DNA from: Andreesenia angusta
Lineage (GTDB): Bacteria > Bacillota > Clostridia > Tissierellales > Gottschalkiaceae
Direction: 5' to 3'
Length of the DNA: 64,000 nucleotides
Assembly (NCBI RefSeq): GCF_001855385.1
Contig: NZ_MKIE01000003.1
Location: 124,001 to 188,000, forward strand
The position numbers and the translations under genes were made by a program. Below are positions 1 through 9,330 of this stretch, in pieces (the first letter of the stretch is position 1; every line of letters begins with the position of its first letter). A model generated the notes under the pieces. That model ran no database searches, was not told where the DNA came from, and saw nothing but the letters and a program-made list of their open reading frames with translations.

Positions 1-776
1 TTTACGGACTGAAGGCCATAATGAAGGCAGTCGGAGTAAAAAAAGGATATATAGGCATCGAGGACAACAAGCCTGATGCTATAGAGGCTATGATGAAAGC
101 CTCTGCAAATGAGCCGGAGATAGAGATAGTTTCGCTTGAGACGAAGTACCCTCAAGGTGACGAAAAAAGGCTTATAGACGCGGCAACTAAGAGACAGGTC
201 CCAGCTGGAGGACTTCCTATGGATGTCGGAGTAATAGTCAACAATGTCGGCACAGCAGACGCCATAGCGAAAGCCATAAAGACAGGAATGCCTCTTGTAG
301 AGAGAGTCGTGACTATAACAGGAGATGCTGTTGTAACACCTAAAAACCTGATGGTCAAGATAGGTACGTCGTTCAAAGAAGTTGTGGAGCAATGTGGAGG
401 ATACAAGGAAGGCCTAGGGAAGATAGTCATGGGAGGACCTATGATGGGTAATGCACAATTTACAGACAATGTCCCAGTTGTTAAAGGCACGTCTGGAATA
501 CTGCTGCTTTCCGAAAAAGAAGTGTCAGCTCCTCCTATGGATCCATGTATGAGATGTGGAAGATGTGTATATGCCTGTCCGGTAAATCTTCAGCCTACAG
601 CGCTTGAAAAGCTTACTTCTAGAGAGAGATTTGACGAGACTGAGAAATACCATATATGGAGCTGTATAGAGTGTGGAACTTGCTCATACGTATGTCCAGC
701 AAGAAGACCTCTAGTTCACTCTATTAGAGTTGCTAAAAAAGCACTTTCTGACAAACAGAAGAGAGAAAGTAAATAG
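1..776 (+). CDS. rnfC: Rnf complex subunit C (RnfC), C-terminal part, cut by window start
   Basis: RnfC is the peripheral NADH/ferredoxin-side subunit of the Rnf complex, which couples ferredoxin:NAD+ oxidoreduction to ion transport across the membrane. The reading frame is already open at position 3, so the 5' part of the gene lies outside the window and the ATG at 21 is internal. The visible part holds the end of the flavin/NADH-binding region, with a glycine-rich stretch GGPMMG near position 435. It is followed by two ferredoxin-type cysteine motifs, CMRCGRCVYACP (about 545-580) and CIECGTCSYVCP (about 665-700), which bind two 4Fe-4S clusters. rnfD begins 11 bases after the stop, behind a GGAGG site, so the genes are one operon. 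Family assignment is secure. Confidence 0.95.
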   Translation, partial: YGLKAIMKAVGVKKGYIGIEDNKPDAIEAMMKASANEPEIEIVSLETKYPQGDEKRLIDAATKRQVPAGGLPMDVGVIVNNVGTADAIAKAIKTGMPLVERVVTITGDAVVTPKNLMVKIGTSFKEVVEQCGGYKEGLGKIVMGGPMMGNAQFTDNVPVVKGTSGILLLSEKEVSAPPMDPCMRCGRCVYACPVNLQPTALEKLTSRERFDETEKYHIWSCIECGTCSYVCPARRPLVHSIRVAKKALSDKQKRESK

Positions 777-787
777 GAGGGATAAAA

Positions 788-1729
788 ATGCAAGAGAGAT
801 TACTGCTTACGTCTTCGCCTCACATAGGCACTAAAGACACAGTATCTAGAGTCATGCTCGACGTAATAATAGCATTGCTTCCAGCTACAATGGGAAGCAT
901 ATACTTCTTCGGGCTGCCAGCTTTTAAACTAATTATGGTGTCTGTAATAGCGGCGGTGGCGACAGAGGCAATTATACAGAAGTTGACTAAAAAAACTATA
1001 ACTATAAAAGACTGCAGTGCAGCACTTACAGGACTGCTTTTAGCCATGAACATTCCGCCTGCGGCGCCTTGGTGGATCGCAGCTGTAGGATCTGCATTTG
1101 CGATAGGTATAGCGAAGCAGGCTTTCGGAGGACTTGGACAGAACTTTATAAACCCAGCGCTTGCGGGAAGGGCAATGCTTATGGCTTCTTGGCCTGTGAT
1201 AATGACGACTTGGAGCGCTCCGGGAGCGGACGCAGTTGCAACTGTTACTCCACTTGCCCTGCTTAAGCCAGGAAGTGAAGCTACAGGAGAGCTACCTTCT
1301 CTTATGGATGCATTTGTGGGGAATATAGGAGGATGTCTAGGAGAGACTTCAGCACTACTGCTTTTAATAGGAGCGGCTTACCTCTTCTACAGAAGAGTTA
1401 TAAGCTGGAGAATACCTTTCACTTATATAGCTACAGTAGCTGTTATAACACTTGTGGCTAGTGGTGGAGACTTTACGAATATGCTATACCACCTGTTTAC
1501 GGGAGGACTTATGATAGGAGCTTTCTTCATGGCTACAGACTACTCTTCGTCGCCTATAACAGTTAAAGGTCAGATAATATTTGGAATAGGAGCAGGGGTT
1601 ATCACATCGGTGATAAGGCTTTACGGTGGATATCCTGAAGGAGTTTCATACTCTATATTACTTATGAACTTAGCGGCTCCTATAATAGAGAAATACACTA
1701 GTCCAAAGTTATTTGGGGAGGTGAAGTAA
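788..1729 (+). CDS. rnfD: Rnf complex subunit D (RnfD)
   Basis: This is the integral-membrane flavoprotein subunit of the Rnf complex (NqrB/RnfD family). The 313-residue product is made almost entirely of hydrophobic helices, and its length is normal for the family. The motif DAVATVTPLA around residue 155 corresponds to the family site where FMN is bound covalently through phosphate to a threonine. Here the usual SGAT is written as ATVT, so the threonine is kept but the flanking residues differ. The start ATG at 788 follows an AGGAGGG site. rnfG starts one base after the stop. Confidence 0.95.
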   Translation: MQERLLLTSSPHIGTKDTVSRVMLDVIIALLPATMGSIYFFGLPAFKLIMVSVIAAVATEAIIQKLTKKTITIKDCSAALTGLLLAMNIPPAAPWWIAAVGSAFAIGIAKQAFGGLGQNFINPALAGRAMLMASWPVIMTTWSAPGADAVATVTPLALLKPGSEATGELPSLMDAFVGNIGGCLGETSALLLLIGAAYLFYRRVISWRIPFTYIATVAVITLVASGGDFTNMLYHLFTGGLMIGAFFMATDYSSSPITVKGQIIFGIGAGVITSVIRLYGGYPEGVSYSILLMNLAAPIIEKYTSPKLFGEVK

Positions 1730-1730
1730 G

Positions 1731-2306
1731 TTGAAAGAGACAGTAAAACTAGGAGTGATTTTGTTTCTAATAACAGCTATAGCAGCCGGGATACTTGCAT
1801 TCGCCAATGCGAACACAGAGGGAAAGATAGCTGAGTTGGAAGCTCAGGCAAGTAATGAAGCTAGAAAATCTGTACTTTCTGAGGCTGAAACTTTTGAAGC
1901 TGTAGACCAAGCGAAGTTAGATGAAATAATGAAGAAAAATCCTGAAATACTGGAGATATATGAGGCACTAGATGGAAGTAAGAGCACAGTTGGATACGTA
2001 GTCAAAACTTCCACAGGTGGATATGCTGGTCCTATAGAAGTAGTTACAGGAGTGTCCACAGATGGAAGTATAACTGGGATGAAGGTTGTAAAGAACACTG
2101 AGACACCTGGACTTGGAACACTTGCAGCTGAGGCGCCTTTCCAAGATCAATTTGCTGGCAAGAGCATTGAGACTGAGCTGGAAGTTGTGAAAAGCGGAGC
2201 AGGAGACAGCCAAATACAGGCTTTGACTGGAGCGACTATAACTTCAAAGGCAGTAACTAAGGGTGTTAACTTGGCAGTAGAAGCTAGCAAGTTGATGAAC
2301 GAGTAA
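1731..2306 (+). CDS. rnfG: Rnf complex subunit G (RnfG)
   Basis: RnfG is the membrane-anchored flavin subunit with a large extracytoplasmic FMN-binding domain. The 191-residue protein has one N-terminal membrane segment (about residues 7-25) and then a soluble domain. Near the C terminus the motif LTGATITSKAV contains the threonine that accepts FMN covalently in the NqrC/RnfG family. It starts with TTG, one base after the rnfD stop, with GGGAGGTGA just upstream inside the end of rnfD, which suggests translational coupling. Confidence 0.95.
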   Translation: MKETVKLGVILFLITAIAAGILAFANANTEGKIAELEAQASNEARKSVLSEAETFEAVDQAKLDEIMKKNPEILEIYEALDGSKSTVGYVVKTSTGGYAGPIEVVTGVSTDGSITGMKVVKNTETPGLGTLAAEAPFQDQFAGKSIETELEVVKSGAGDSQIQALTGATITSKAVTKGVNLAVEASKLMNE

Positions 2307-2322
2307 ACTGGAGGTGAATGGT

Positions 2323-2922
2323 TTGAGTAAAAAAATGACAATTTTCAAGAATGGGCTTTTAGCTGAGAACCCGACTTTTGTGCAGCTTATAGGAATGTGT
2401 CCTACACTTGCAGTTACGACAGGAGCTATCAATGGACTTGCCATGGGGCTTGCAACTACAGCTGTTTTGATAGGATCGAATGTTGCGATATCTGCTACGA
2501 AGAAAGTCGTACCAGATAAGATAAGAATTCCTTCGTTCGTAGTTATAATAGCTACTTTTGTTACTATAATAGGCATGTTGCTTAAGGCATTTTTACCAGA
2601 GCTAGACAAGACGCTGGGGATATTCATCCCACTTATAGTTGTTAACTGTATAATACTTGGAAGGGCTGAGGCATTTGCTTTCAAAAATTCAGTGGCAAAT
2701 TCAGCAGTTGATGGAATAGGCATGGGGCTTGGTTTTACAATAGCGCTTACTATACTCGGTATAATAAGAGAGCTCTTAGGAGCAGGAAGCGTATTCGGAA
2801 TCAATATACTGGGAGCAGCTTATAAGCCTGCGCTTATAATGATACTACCTCCTGGAGCTTTCTTTGCACTAGGGCTTATAATAGGTGTTATAAATCTGAT
2901 TAATAAAAGAAAGAAAGCGTAA
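2323..2922 (+). CDS. rnfE: Rnf complex subunit E (RnfE)
   Basis: RnfE is one of two homologous six-helix membrane subunits (NqrD/RnfE family) that form the ion-translocating core with RnfA. The frame is open from a GTG at 2314, but that codon overlaps the ribosome binding site GGAGGTG (2310-2316). The TTG at 2323, six bases downstream of it, is therefore the better start and gives 199 residues beginning MSKKMT. The product is strongly hydrophobic, and the sequence VNCIILGRAEAFA (mid-protein) carries the family's conserved Cys in a membrane helix. It is homologous to RnfA, encoded next. Confidence 0.93.
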   Translation: MSKKMTIFKNGLLAENPTFVQLIGMCPTLAVTTGAINGLAMGLATTAVLIGSNVAISATKKVVPDKIRIPSFVVIIATFVTIIGMLLKAFLPELDKTLGIFIPLIVVNCIILGRAEAFAFKNSVANSAVDGIGMGLGFTIALTILGIIRELLGAGSVFGINILGAAYKPALIMILPPGAFFALGLIIGVINLINKRKKA

Positions 2923-2945
2923 AATAAACGGAGGAGGCGAAATAG

Positions 2946-3518
2946 ATGAGTTTGTTCGGGATAATAGTGAGTTCCATACTCGTAAATAACTTTGTACTGT
3001 CTAAATTTCTAGGGATATGTCCATTCCTTGGAGTTTCGAAAAAAATAGAGACAGCTTTTGGAATGGGTATGGCCGTTACTTTTGTAATGACGATAGCTGG
3101 AACGGTGACATATATAGTTCAAAAAGCAATACTTATTCCTTTTGAGCTTGAGTATCTCCAGACAATATTCTTTATACTGGTTATAGCTTCTCTAGTACAA
3201 GCCGTTGAGATGTTTATAAAGAAGGCGAGTCCTGCGCTTTACAAGTCGCTAGGTGTTTTCCTTCCACTTATAACTACTAACTGTGCGGTACTTGGAGTTT
3301 CGCTGCTTAACATACAAAGCGAATACACTCTAGTTCAAACAGTTGTAAACTCGTTTGCTGCAGCTCTAGGATTTACTCTTGCTATAGTTCTGTTTGCGGG
3401 TATAAGAGAGAGGCTTGAATTGGCAGATATACCAGAGTCGCTAGAGGGATTTCCTATAGCTTTGATATCAGCGGGACTTATGTCTATAGCGTTCTTAGGC
3501 TTCGCTGGACTTGTCTAG
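2946..3518 (+). CDS. rnfA: Rnf complex subunit A (RnfA)
   Basis: RnfA (NqrE/RnfA family) is the second core membrane subunit of the Rnf complex. The 190-residue product has six predicted membrane helices and standard length. Two conserved cysteine-containing helices are visible: [11 protein letters not shown] near the N terminus and [12 protein letters not shown] in the middle. These match the inverted-repeat Cys sites that hold an iron-sulfur centre between RnfA and RnfE in solved Rnf/Nqr structures (family knowledge). The start ATG follows GGAGGAGGCG, and the gene sits between rnfE and rnfB. Confidence 0.95.
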   Translation: MSLFGIIVSSILVNNFVLSKFLGICPFLGVSKKIETAFGMGMAVTFVMTIAGTVTYIVQKAILIPFELEYLQTIFFILVIASLVQAVEMFIKKASPALYKSLGVFLPLITTNCAVLGVSLLNIQSEYTLVQTVVNSFAAALGFTLAIVLFAGIRERLELADIPESLEGFPIALISAGLMSIAFLGFAGLV

Positions 3519-3530
3519 GAGGTATGACAG

Positions 3531-4526
3531 ATGAATGGAATAATAGTAGCAGTAGGAGCACTTGGAGCACTTGGAGCTGCATTCGGGGTAGGACTTGCAC
3601 TCGCGGCTAAGGCGTTTCATGTGCCGGTAGATGAAAAAATTGAAAAAGTTAGAAATGCTCTTCCTGGAGCAAACTGTGGAGCATGTGGATTTCCAGGCTG
3701 TGATGGACTTGCAGAGGCTATAGCAAATGGTGAAGCACCTGTGAATGCATGTCCAGTAGGAGGAGATGAATCAGCAAGTGCAATAGCCGATATAATGGGA
3801 TCGGCTGCAGGAGCTAGCGAAAAGCAAGTTGCAAGAGTTATATGCAACGGAACTAGCTGCAATGCAAAAGAAAAGTTCAAGTATGAAGGAATACATGACT
3901 GTAGAGCTGCGGCGCTAGTTTCTGGTGGAAACAAGTCTTGTTCTTATGGATGTCTTGGATTTGGAACTTGTGAAAAGGTCTGTCCTTTCGATGCGATCAG
4001 GATGGTGGACGGAATAGCTGAGATAGACAGGGACAAGTGTACTGCTTGTGGAAAGTGTATAGAGGTCTGCCCTAAGATGGTAATAGACATGGTGCCTTAT
4101 AGCCAGGAAGTCGTGGTTGACTGTAACAGCAACGACAAAGGAAAGGCTGTAAAAGACAGCTGCTCTGTAGGCTGTATAAGCTGCCAGATGTGTGTTAAGG
4201 CGTGTCCTTTCGGAGCTATGGAGTTTAAAAACAACTTGGCATATATAAACTATGACAAGTGTACAAACTGTATGGTATGTGCAGAGGTATGTCCGACAAA
4301 GGCGATATGGGCTAATTTCGAAGTCAGAAAAGTGGCTGAGATAAACCCTGACAAATGCGTGGGATGTACGGTATGTGCCCAGCACTGCCCGACATACACT
4401 ATAGACGGATACAGAGAAGAGGCGCATGTAGTAAATCAAGAAAACTGCATAGGATGTAGCGTATGTGCAAACAAATGTCCTTTCGATGCAATAGATATGA
4501 AAAACAGAACTTCAAATAAGAAATAA
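3531..4526 (+). CDS. rnfB: Rnf complex subunit B (RnfB), extended polyferredoxin form
   Basis: RnfB accepts electrons from ferredoxin and passes them on. The 331-residue protein has an N-terminal membrane anchor (about residues 4-24) followed by CGACGFPGC plus a later Cys, the family's first 4Fe-4S site. The C-terminal half then carries six ferredoxin-type Cys motifs, the last four being CISCQMCVKACP, CTNCMVCAEVCP, CVGCTVCAQHCP and CIGCSVCANKCP. Proteobacterial RnfB has only two such motifs after the first cluster, so this is the long form seen in some anaerobic Firmicutes. It is the last gene of the operon and is followed by a strong terminator. Confidence 0.95.
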   Translation: MNGIIVAVGALGALGAAFGVGLALAAKAFHVPVDEKIEKVRNALPGANCGACGFPGCDGLAEAIANGEAPVNACPVGGDESASAIADIMGSAAGASEKQVARVICNGTSCNAKEKFKYEGIHDCRAAALVSGGNKSCSYGCLGFGTCEKVCPFDAIRMVDGIAEIDRDKCTACGKCIEVCPKMVIDMVPYSQEVVVDCNSNDKGKAVKDSCSVGCISCQMCVKACPFGAMEFKNNLAYINYDKCTNCMVCAEVCPTKAIWANFEVRKVAEINPDKCVGCTVCAQHCPTYTIDGYREEAHVVNQENCIGCSVCANKCPFDAIDMKNRTSNKK

Positions 4527-4531
4527 AACAG

Positions 4532-4562
4532 GCCTGGGCGGAAGTCCAGGCTTTAACTTTTT
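4532..4562 (+). terminator. Rho-independent terminator of the rnf operon
   Basis: GCCTGG (4532-4537) pairs with CCAGGC (4546-4551) around an eight-base loop, and a T-rich run follows. It lies six bases after the rnfB stop. Confidence 0.85.
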
Positions 4563-4571
4563 CGCAACCCA

Positions 4572-4602
4572 TTGTCAACAATATATAGCTTGTAAATAAA
4601 AT
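4572..4602 (+). promoter_or_regulatory. Possible promoter for the NusG-II / Gx transporter / maf genes
   Basis: TTGTCA (4572-4577) and TAAAAT (4597-4602) are separated by 19 bases. The spacing is longer than ideal, so this is a weak call. It is supported mainly by its position between the rnf terminator and the next gene. Confidence 0.35.
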
Positions 4603-4663
4603 AGTGAAGTGATAAACTAAAAAAGTGAGTAATTGTGTCTAAAAGAAACAAGAGGAGAGGCCT

Positions 4664-5041
4664 ATGACAAATTACGATAGAATACTGATAGCAGTCGTGG
4701 TAGTGCTCAGTTTAGCTGGGATGTATCTAAGCAAGAACAGCATAGAAAGCGGAGACTCTAAATACGTCTATATAGAAGTTGACGGGAAACCGTACAAAGA
4801 GATAGTGTTTGATGAAAGCACTGAAATCACCACTGTCATAGACTCAAAATATGGGCATAACGAGCTCATGATAAAAGATGGAAAAGTTAAGATGATAGAT
4901 GCAGACTGCAAAGACCAAATTTGTGTAAAGGAATCAGCCATAAGCGAAGTAGGGGAGATAAACGTATGTCTACCGAACAGGACTTTAGTTGAGATAAAGA
5001 GTGCAGATCTGGAAAGTGAAATAGACTATATAAGCCACTAG
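4664..5041 (+). CDS. NusG domain II-containing membrane protein
   Basis: The 125-residue product has an N-terminal membrane segment (about residues 8-23) and then a small extracytoplasmic beta domain of the NusG-II family. The signature is DADCKDQICVKES followed by INVCLPNRTLVEI. The two Cys of DCxxxxC and the CLPN Cys are family-conserved. The function of the family is not established. In Firmicutes it is often encoded directly before the Gx transporter, as here (gap 11 bases). The start ATG has GAGGAGAGG upstream. Confidence 0.85.
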   Translation: MTNYDRILIAVVVVLSLAGMYLSKNSIESGDSKYVYIEVDGKPYKEIVFDESTEITTVIDSKYGHNELMIKDGKVKMIDADCKDQICVKESAISEVGEINVCLPNRTLVEIKSADLESEIDYISH

Positions 5042-5052
5042 GGTGTGTTGAT

Positions 5053-5568
5053 ATGAACCGTACAAAGAAAATGGTAGCATTGGCTCTTCTAACTTCGATG
5101 GGGATAGTGCTCGGCATAATAGAAAATGGGATACCCCTTCCAATAAGAGTTCCTGGAGCGAAACTAGGGCTTTCTAATGTAATTCAGCTTTCGGCTATAG
5201 TGGCCATAGGGCACAGAGAGGCGATTGTGATAGCCATCTTAAAGAGCTTTATGATAGCAGTAGGCACCGGGAATATGTCGGGAATAATCTACAGCCTTCC
5301 CTCGGCTATAGCTAGCACTGCAGTTATGATATGCATATATCAATTTATGGGGAGCAAGTTCAGCCTTGTGGGAGTCAGCATATTTGGAGCTCTTATGCAC
5401 AATTTGGTGCAGGTGGGCATGGCGTCCATTCTGATTGGGAACTTGAAGGTCTTCACATACTATCCGGTACTGGCGATCATAAGCCTGTTCACAGGCTATG
5501 CTATAGGCGTTACGGCTTCATACTTCGAGAAGTATGTCAGGAATGTCTACAGCAGGAATAAAATATAG
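5053..5568 (+). CDS. Gx transporter family protein (heptaprenyl diphosphate synthase component I-like)
   Basis: The 171-residue protein has about five membrane helices. Its N-terminal pattern, with GIVLGIIEN, then P-x-P-x-R-VPGAKLGLSN, is typical of the Gx_transp family (also annotated HepS component I). The fold belongs with ECF-transporter substrate-binding (S-component) proteins, so a role in vitamin or precursor uptake is possible but not shown. No prenyl synthase partner gene lies nearby, which argues against reading the HepS name literally. It forms a transcription unit with the NusG-II gene upstream, and maf follows. Confidence 0.8.
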   Translation: MNRTKKMVALALLTSMGIVLGIIENGIPLPIRVPGAKLGLSNVIQLSAIVAIGHREAIVIAILKSFMIAVGTGNMSGIIYSLPSAIASTAVMICIYQFMGSKFSLVGVSIFGALMHNLVQVGMASILIGNLKVFTYYPVLAIISLFTGYAIGVTASYFEKYVRNVYSRNKI

Positions 5569-5588
5569 AGAAGATGGAAGTGGTTTGT

Positions 5589-6161
5589 TTGAAGAGATTG
5601 ATCTTGGCTTCGGCGTCGCCTAGAAGAGTTGAAATAATGAGCAGGTTCAATTTGGATTTTGATGTAGTTCCAAGCGGGATTTCGGAGAGTTTCGAAAATT
5701 CTGAGAGTCCTATGGCTTCAGCGATGGCCATTGCGCTAGAGAAAGCTTTGGACATAGCTGAAAGAGAAGCCGATAGCTTGGTGATAGGAGCGGACACTGT
5801 GGTGTACTGCGATGGAATGCTGGGCAAGCCCAGTGACAGAGAGGAAGCCTTCAAGATGCTTCAGCTGCTAAGCGGTAGAGAGCATATTGTGGTGACAGGA
5901 GTGGCCATGGTCTGGGGCGAGAAAGGTCAAAAGCTTGTAGACTATGACGTGACAAAAGTCAAGTTCAAGGAACTGAGCAAAGAGAAGATAGACAAATACT
6001 TAGACAGCGGTGAGTACTTGGACAAAGCAGGCTCATACGCTGTGCAGGGAATAGGCGAAATACTTGTGGACTGGATATCAGGATCGCACTCTAATGTGGT
6101 GGGACTTCCAGTGGCTTTGCTTGAAAAAATGCTTAGGTGTTTTGAAGTAGAACTACTATAG
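5589..6161 (+). CDS. maf: Maf family nucleotide pyrophosphatase (dTTP/UTP type)
   Basis: Maf proteins hydrolyse non-canonical or excess nucleoside triphosphates to monophosphates and pyrophosphate and are linked to septum inhibition in Bacillus. The N terminus carries the family signature SASPRR, followed by GADTVV and the GKP loop that hold the catalytic and metal-binding residues. The frame opens at an ATG at 5574, but the TTG at 5589 gives the usual family N terminus (MKRLILASASPRR), has GGAAG at a sensible distance, and yields 190 residues. radC follows 22 bases later. Confidence 0.92.
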   Translation: MKRLILASASPRRVEIMSRFNLDFDVVPSGISESFENSESPMASAMAIALEKALDIAEREADSLVIGADTVVYCDGMLGKPSDREEAFKMLQLLSGREHIVVTGVAMVWGEKGQKLVDYDVTKVKFKELSKEKIDKYLDSGEYLDKAGSYAVQGIGEILVDWISGSHSNVVGLPVALLEKMLRCFEVELL

Positions 6162-6183
6162 CGATATCGGGGAGGAGAGTCGT

Positions 6184-6876
6184 TTGGATAGAGGAATCAG
6201 GTATACCATAAAGTCAATGCCTGAGGATGAAAGACCTAGAGAGAAGCTCATAAAGCATGGAGCAGGGTCGCTTTCAAATGTCGAATTGCTGGCCATAATT
6301 TTAAAGACAGGGTCTAGACATGCTTCTGCTCTGGAGATCTCAAGGGAGCTGCTTTCAAGCTACAGCAGCGGTATAAACGCCCTAGTCGACATATCTGTAG
6401 AAGAACTTAGCAAGATAAAAGGGATAGGACCCAGCAAAGCATCTGGAGTATTGGCGGCTGTAGAGCTTGGTAAAAGGGTGCTTATTTCAGAGGAAATCAG
6501 GCACAAGATAAATTCTCCTACAGATGTCTCGAACTACCTTATGAGATATATGGGTGATCTGAAAAAGGAGCATTTCAACATAGTGATGCTGGACAACAAG
6601 AATCAGATAATAGAGGTTCACAACGTCTCGGTAGGAAGCTTGAATTCAGCCATTGTTCACCCAAGAGAGGTTTTCAAGAATGCTGTTAGAAGAAGCAGCG
6701 CATCTATAATACTTGCACACAATCACCCTAGCGGGAGCACAAACCCCAGCAAAGAGGATATATCCATTACAAAGAGGCTGGTGGAGTGCGGAGAACTTAT
6801 GGGGATAAAAGTGCTAGACCATATAATAGTGGGGAAAAATGAGTATTTCAGCTTTAAGGAGCAACGTATAATTTAA
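6184..6876 (+). CDS. radC: RadC family JAB-domain protein
   Basis: The 230-residue protein has an N-terminal helix-hairpin-helix region ([15 protein letters not shown], about residues 79-93) and a C-terminal JAB/MPN metalloprotease-like domain. The HNHPSG motif and a downstream SxxD (SKEDI) carry the expected zinc ligands. Despite the name, no DNA repair role is settled for the family. It starts with TTG behind GGGGAGGAGAG. Its position just before mreB is conserved in many Firmicutes. Confidence 0.93.
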   Translation: MDRGIRYTIKSMPEDERPREKLIKHGAGSLSNVELLAIILKTGSRHASALEISRELLSSYSSGINALVDISVEELSKIKGIGPSKASGVLAAVELGKRVLISEEIRHKINSPTDVSNYLMRYMGDLKKEHFNIVMLDNKNQIIEVHNVSVGSLNSAIVHPREVFKNAVRRSSASIILAHNHPSGSTNPSKEDISITKRLVECGELMGIKVLDHIIVGKNEYFSFKEQRII

Positions 6877-6901
6877 AAGACAGAGAGGAATGGGATTTAA
6901 T

Positions 6902-7933
6902 ATGTTTAATTCATTTTCAAAGAATATGGGTATCGACTTAGGTACTGCGAATATACTGGTTTACGTAAAAGGGAAAGGTATAGTTATAAACGAGCCTTCA
7001 GTTGTAGCTATAAATACACAGACTAAAGAGGTACTGGCTGTAGGAGAGGACGCCAAAAACATGATAGGTAGAACTCCTGGGAACATAGTGGCTATAAGAC
7101 CGCTTTCGGACGGAGTAATAGCAGACTTTGACGTGACTCAGACAATGCTTAGACACTTTATAAAGAAAGCTAGAGGCAAGAGCTCGCTTTTTAGGCCTAG
7201 AATAGTTGTGTGTGTTCCTTCAGGAGTCACAGAGGTTGAGAAGAGAGCTGTAGAAGAGGCGGCTATGCAGGCTGGAGCGAGAGAGGCCTATCTTATAGAG
7301 GAGCCTATGGCAGCGGCCATAGGAGCAGGCCTTCCTGTGCAGGAGCCGGTTGGAATAATGATAGTGGACATAGGAGGAGGAACTACCGAAGTGGCGGTTA
7401 TATCGCTAGGAGGGATAGTCACAAGCAAGTCGGTAAGGATAGCCGGAGATGAACTTGACTCCTCTATAGTCAACTATGTGAAGAGGGAATACAACCTTAT
7501 GATAGGTGAGAGAACTGCCGAAGAGATAAAGATAAACATAGGGACGGCTGATATAAATCAGAGCAACAAGAGCAAGTCTATGGAAGTCAGGGGTAGAGAT
7601 CTGCTTTCAGGTCTTCCGAAGACTATAAAGGTGACATCTGAAGAGATATACAAGGCCATGAAAGACAGCATAAGTCAAATAGTGGAGTCGATAAAGACTA
7701 CGCTTGAAAAGACACCGCCAGAGCTTTCTTCAGATATAATGGAGAGAGGTATTGTGCTCGCTGGAGGAGGAGCACTGCTAGACGGTCTAGGAAGAGTTAT
7801 AAACAAGGAGACGGGAATAGACGTAAGCGTAGCTGAAGATCCTAAGGACTGCGTGGCGATAGGGACAGGAAAGTCGCTAGAAGATATAGACATACTTAGG
7901 AGAGTTGCGAAAAATTCAAGAAAAATAAACTAA
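6902..7933 (+). CDS. mreB: Rod shape-determining protein MreB
   Basis: MreB is the actin-like ATPase that forms membrane-bound filaments and guides the elongation machinery. The N terminus has the phosphate-1 motif GIDLGTAN, and [12 protein letters not shown] is the phosphate-2 motif. The adenosine motif GGGALLDGL is near the C terminus. The frame opens at an ATG at 6890, but the ribosome binding site AGAGAGGA ends directly against it. The ATG at 6902 ([10 protein letters not shown], 343 residues) matches the family N terminus and is preferred, although its spacing of 12 bases is long. mreC and mreD follow. Confidence 0.94.
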   Translation: MFNSFSKNMGIDLGTANILVYVKGKGIVINEPSVVAINTQTKEVLAVGEDAKNMIGRTPGNIVAIRPLSDGVIADFDVTQTMLRHFIKKARGKSSLFRPRIVVCVPSGVTEVEKRAVEEAAMQAGAREAYLIEEPMAAAIGAGLPVQEPVGIMIVDIGGGTTEVAVISLGGIVTSKSVRIAGDELDSSIVNYVKREYNLMIGERTAEEIKINIGTADINQSNKSKSMEVRGRDLLSGLPKTIKVTSEEIYKAMKDSISQIVESIKTTLEKTPPELSSDIMERGIVLAGGGALLDGLGRVINKETGIDVSVAEDPKDCVAIGTGKSLEDIDILRRVAKNSRKIN

Positions 7934-7954
7934 TACTTCGAGTTGGTGGATAAA

Positions 7955-8800
7955 ATGAACTTCTTTAAAAAAAACAAGGCTAGAATTGGAATAGGGCTTG
8001 TGTTCCTGGTAATACTGGGGACTATAGTCACTACTGCATCTAGAAAAGAAAACATGACTGGTGGTGAGGATGCAGTTGGAGGAGTGCTGAGTCCTGTCAC
8101 TGGCTTTTTCTACGGCATAAAGAGCAAGATAACTTCAGGGGCGGGTTCAATAGGAGATATATTTACACTCAGAGAGGAAAACAAAGCCCTCAGAGAGGAA
8201 AATATAAAGCTGAAGGACTCCGTTTTGGAGTACGAGGAGATAGTCGGAAAAACAGACTTTCTGAAAAGCGAGTACGAGCTCAGCCAGAACTCAAGCTATG
8301 AGTTTACAGTGGCCAAGGTTACTGCGAAGGATCCTGGGAACTGGTTTGAAAAGTTTACAATAAACAAAGGCTCGAAGGACGGGCTGAAAAAGGGAGACCC
8401 AGTTATACTGGGAGTTGAGATAGACAACGAACTGGTCACAGAAGGACTTGTAGGGAATATAACAGAAGTAGGAGAAGACTGGTCGAAGGTCACATCCATA
8501 GTAGATGTGAGCAACAACGTCAGCTTCAGTGTAGTCAGAAACAGAGACGGGGGAATCGTAAAAGGTAACTTAGACGGAGGCCTTGAGGGCTATATGTTCG
8601 ACACCGAAACAACTGTGACAAAAGGCGACAGGCTTATAACTTCTGGCATGGGCGGAGTGTATCAGGAAGGCATTTATATAGGGGAAGTCAGCGAAGTAAA
8701 GAAGAATGCTAACGATCTGCTTACTCATATAAAGGTGGAAACTGGAATAAACTTCAGCAAACTCCATGAGGTATTTGTAGTTACAGGAAAAAGGGAATAG
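7955..8800 (+). CDS. mreC: Rod shape-determining protein MreC
   Basis: MreC is an extracytoplasmic scaffold that links MreB and MreD to PBP2. The protein has a short basic N terminus, one membrane helix (about residues 10-27), then a coiled coil (about residues 70-95, with the repeat LREENKALREEN) and a beta-rich domain. The frame opens at a TTG at 7943. The ATG at 7955 is the better start, because GGTGGA lies at 7945-7950, and gives 281 residues. It sits between mreB and mreD. Confidence 0.92.
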   Translation: MNFFKKNKARIGIGLVFLVILGTIVTTASRKENMTGGEDAVGGVLSPVTGFFYGIKSKITSGAGSIGDIFTLREENKALREENIKLKDSVLEYEEIVGKTDFLKSEYELSQNSSYEFTVAKVTAKDPGNWFEKFTINKGSKDGLKKGDPVILGVEIDNELVTEGLVGNITEVGEDWSKVTSIVDVSNNVSFSVVRNRDGGIVKGNLDGGLEGYMFDTETTVTKGDRLITSGMGGVYQEGIYIGEVSEVKKNANDLLTHIKVETGINFSKLHEVFVVTGKRE

Positions 8801-8811
8801 GAGTGAATTGA

Positions 8812-9315
8812 TTGAATCCAATAAAAATTGCAGTTATAATACTAGTCAATTTCATACTCCAAGTCACTGTTTTGAACAACTTAAGCATAGGCTCAACAGT
8901 GCCAAATACGTCGCTTATAATAGTTGTAGCACTCTCGCTTATAGCGGGCAAAAGGTCAGGAGCTGTGGCAGGGCTTGTATCTGGGCTGCTTCAGGATGTA
9001 ATGTTTAGCGGAGTGATTGGAATTAACACGCTGGGGCTTTTTTCTGTAGGGCTCCTAGTGGGTAGTTTGGATCAAAAAGTGTTTAAAGAAAATCTGTTCT
9101 TGCCTTTTGTGCTGACACTGTCTGCGACTGTATTCATGTACTTTGTCCAGTTTTTTTTCCTCTATTTCTTGAAGATAGAGGTCAGCTTTATAGACCTGAT
9201 TTTAGGGGATATGATAAAGGAACTGATATACAATGGAGCTATAACGGTGTTTATATACAAGGCAATGCTTAGCAGTTACAAAGAGCCATCTGTTAAGTTT
9301 ACGAGGGGACTTTAG
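8812..9315 (+). CDS. mreD: Rod shape-determining protein MreD
   Basis: This is a small integral-membrane partner of MreC in the elongasome. The 167-residue product has five or so membrane helices and little else. The region around SGLLQDVMFSGVIGINTLG is typical of the family. It starts with TTG behind AGGAGTG, which overlaps the end of mreC. Assignment rests on membrane pattern, length and the mreBCD order. Confidence 0.9.
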   Translation: MNPIKIAVIILVNFILQVTVLNNLSIGSTVPNTSLIIVVALSLIAGKRSGAVAGLVSGLLQDVMFSGVIGINTLGLFSVGLLVGSLDQKVFKENLFLPFVLTLSATVFMYFVQFFFLYFLKIEVSFIDLILGDMIKELIYNGAITVFIYKAMLSSYKEPSVKFTRGL

Positions 9316-9330
9316 AAGAGGTGGAGCACT

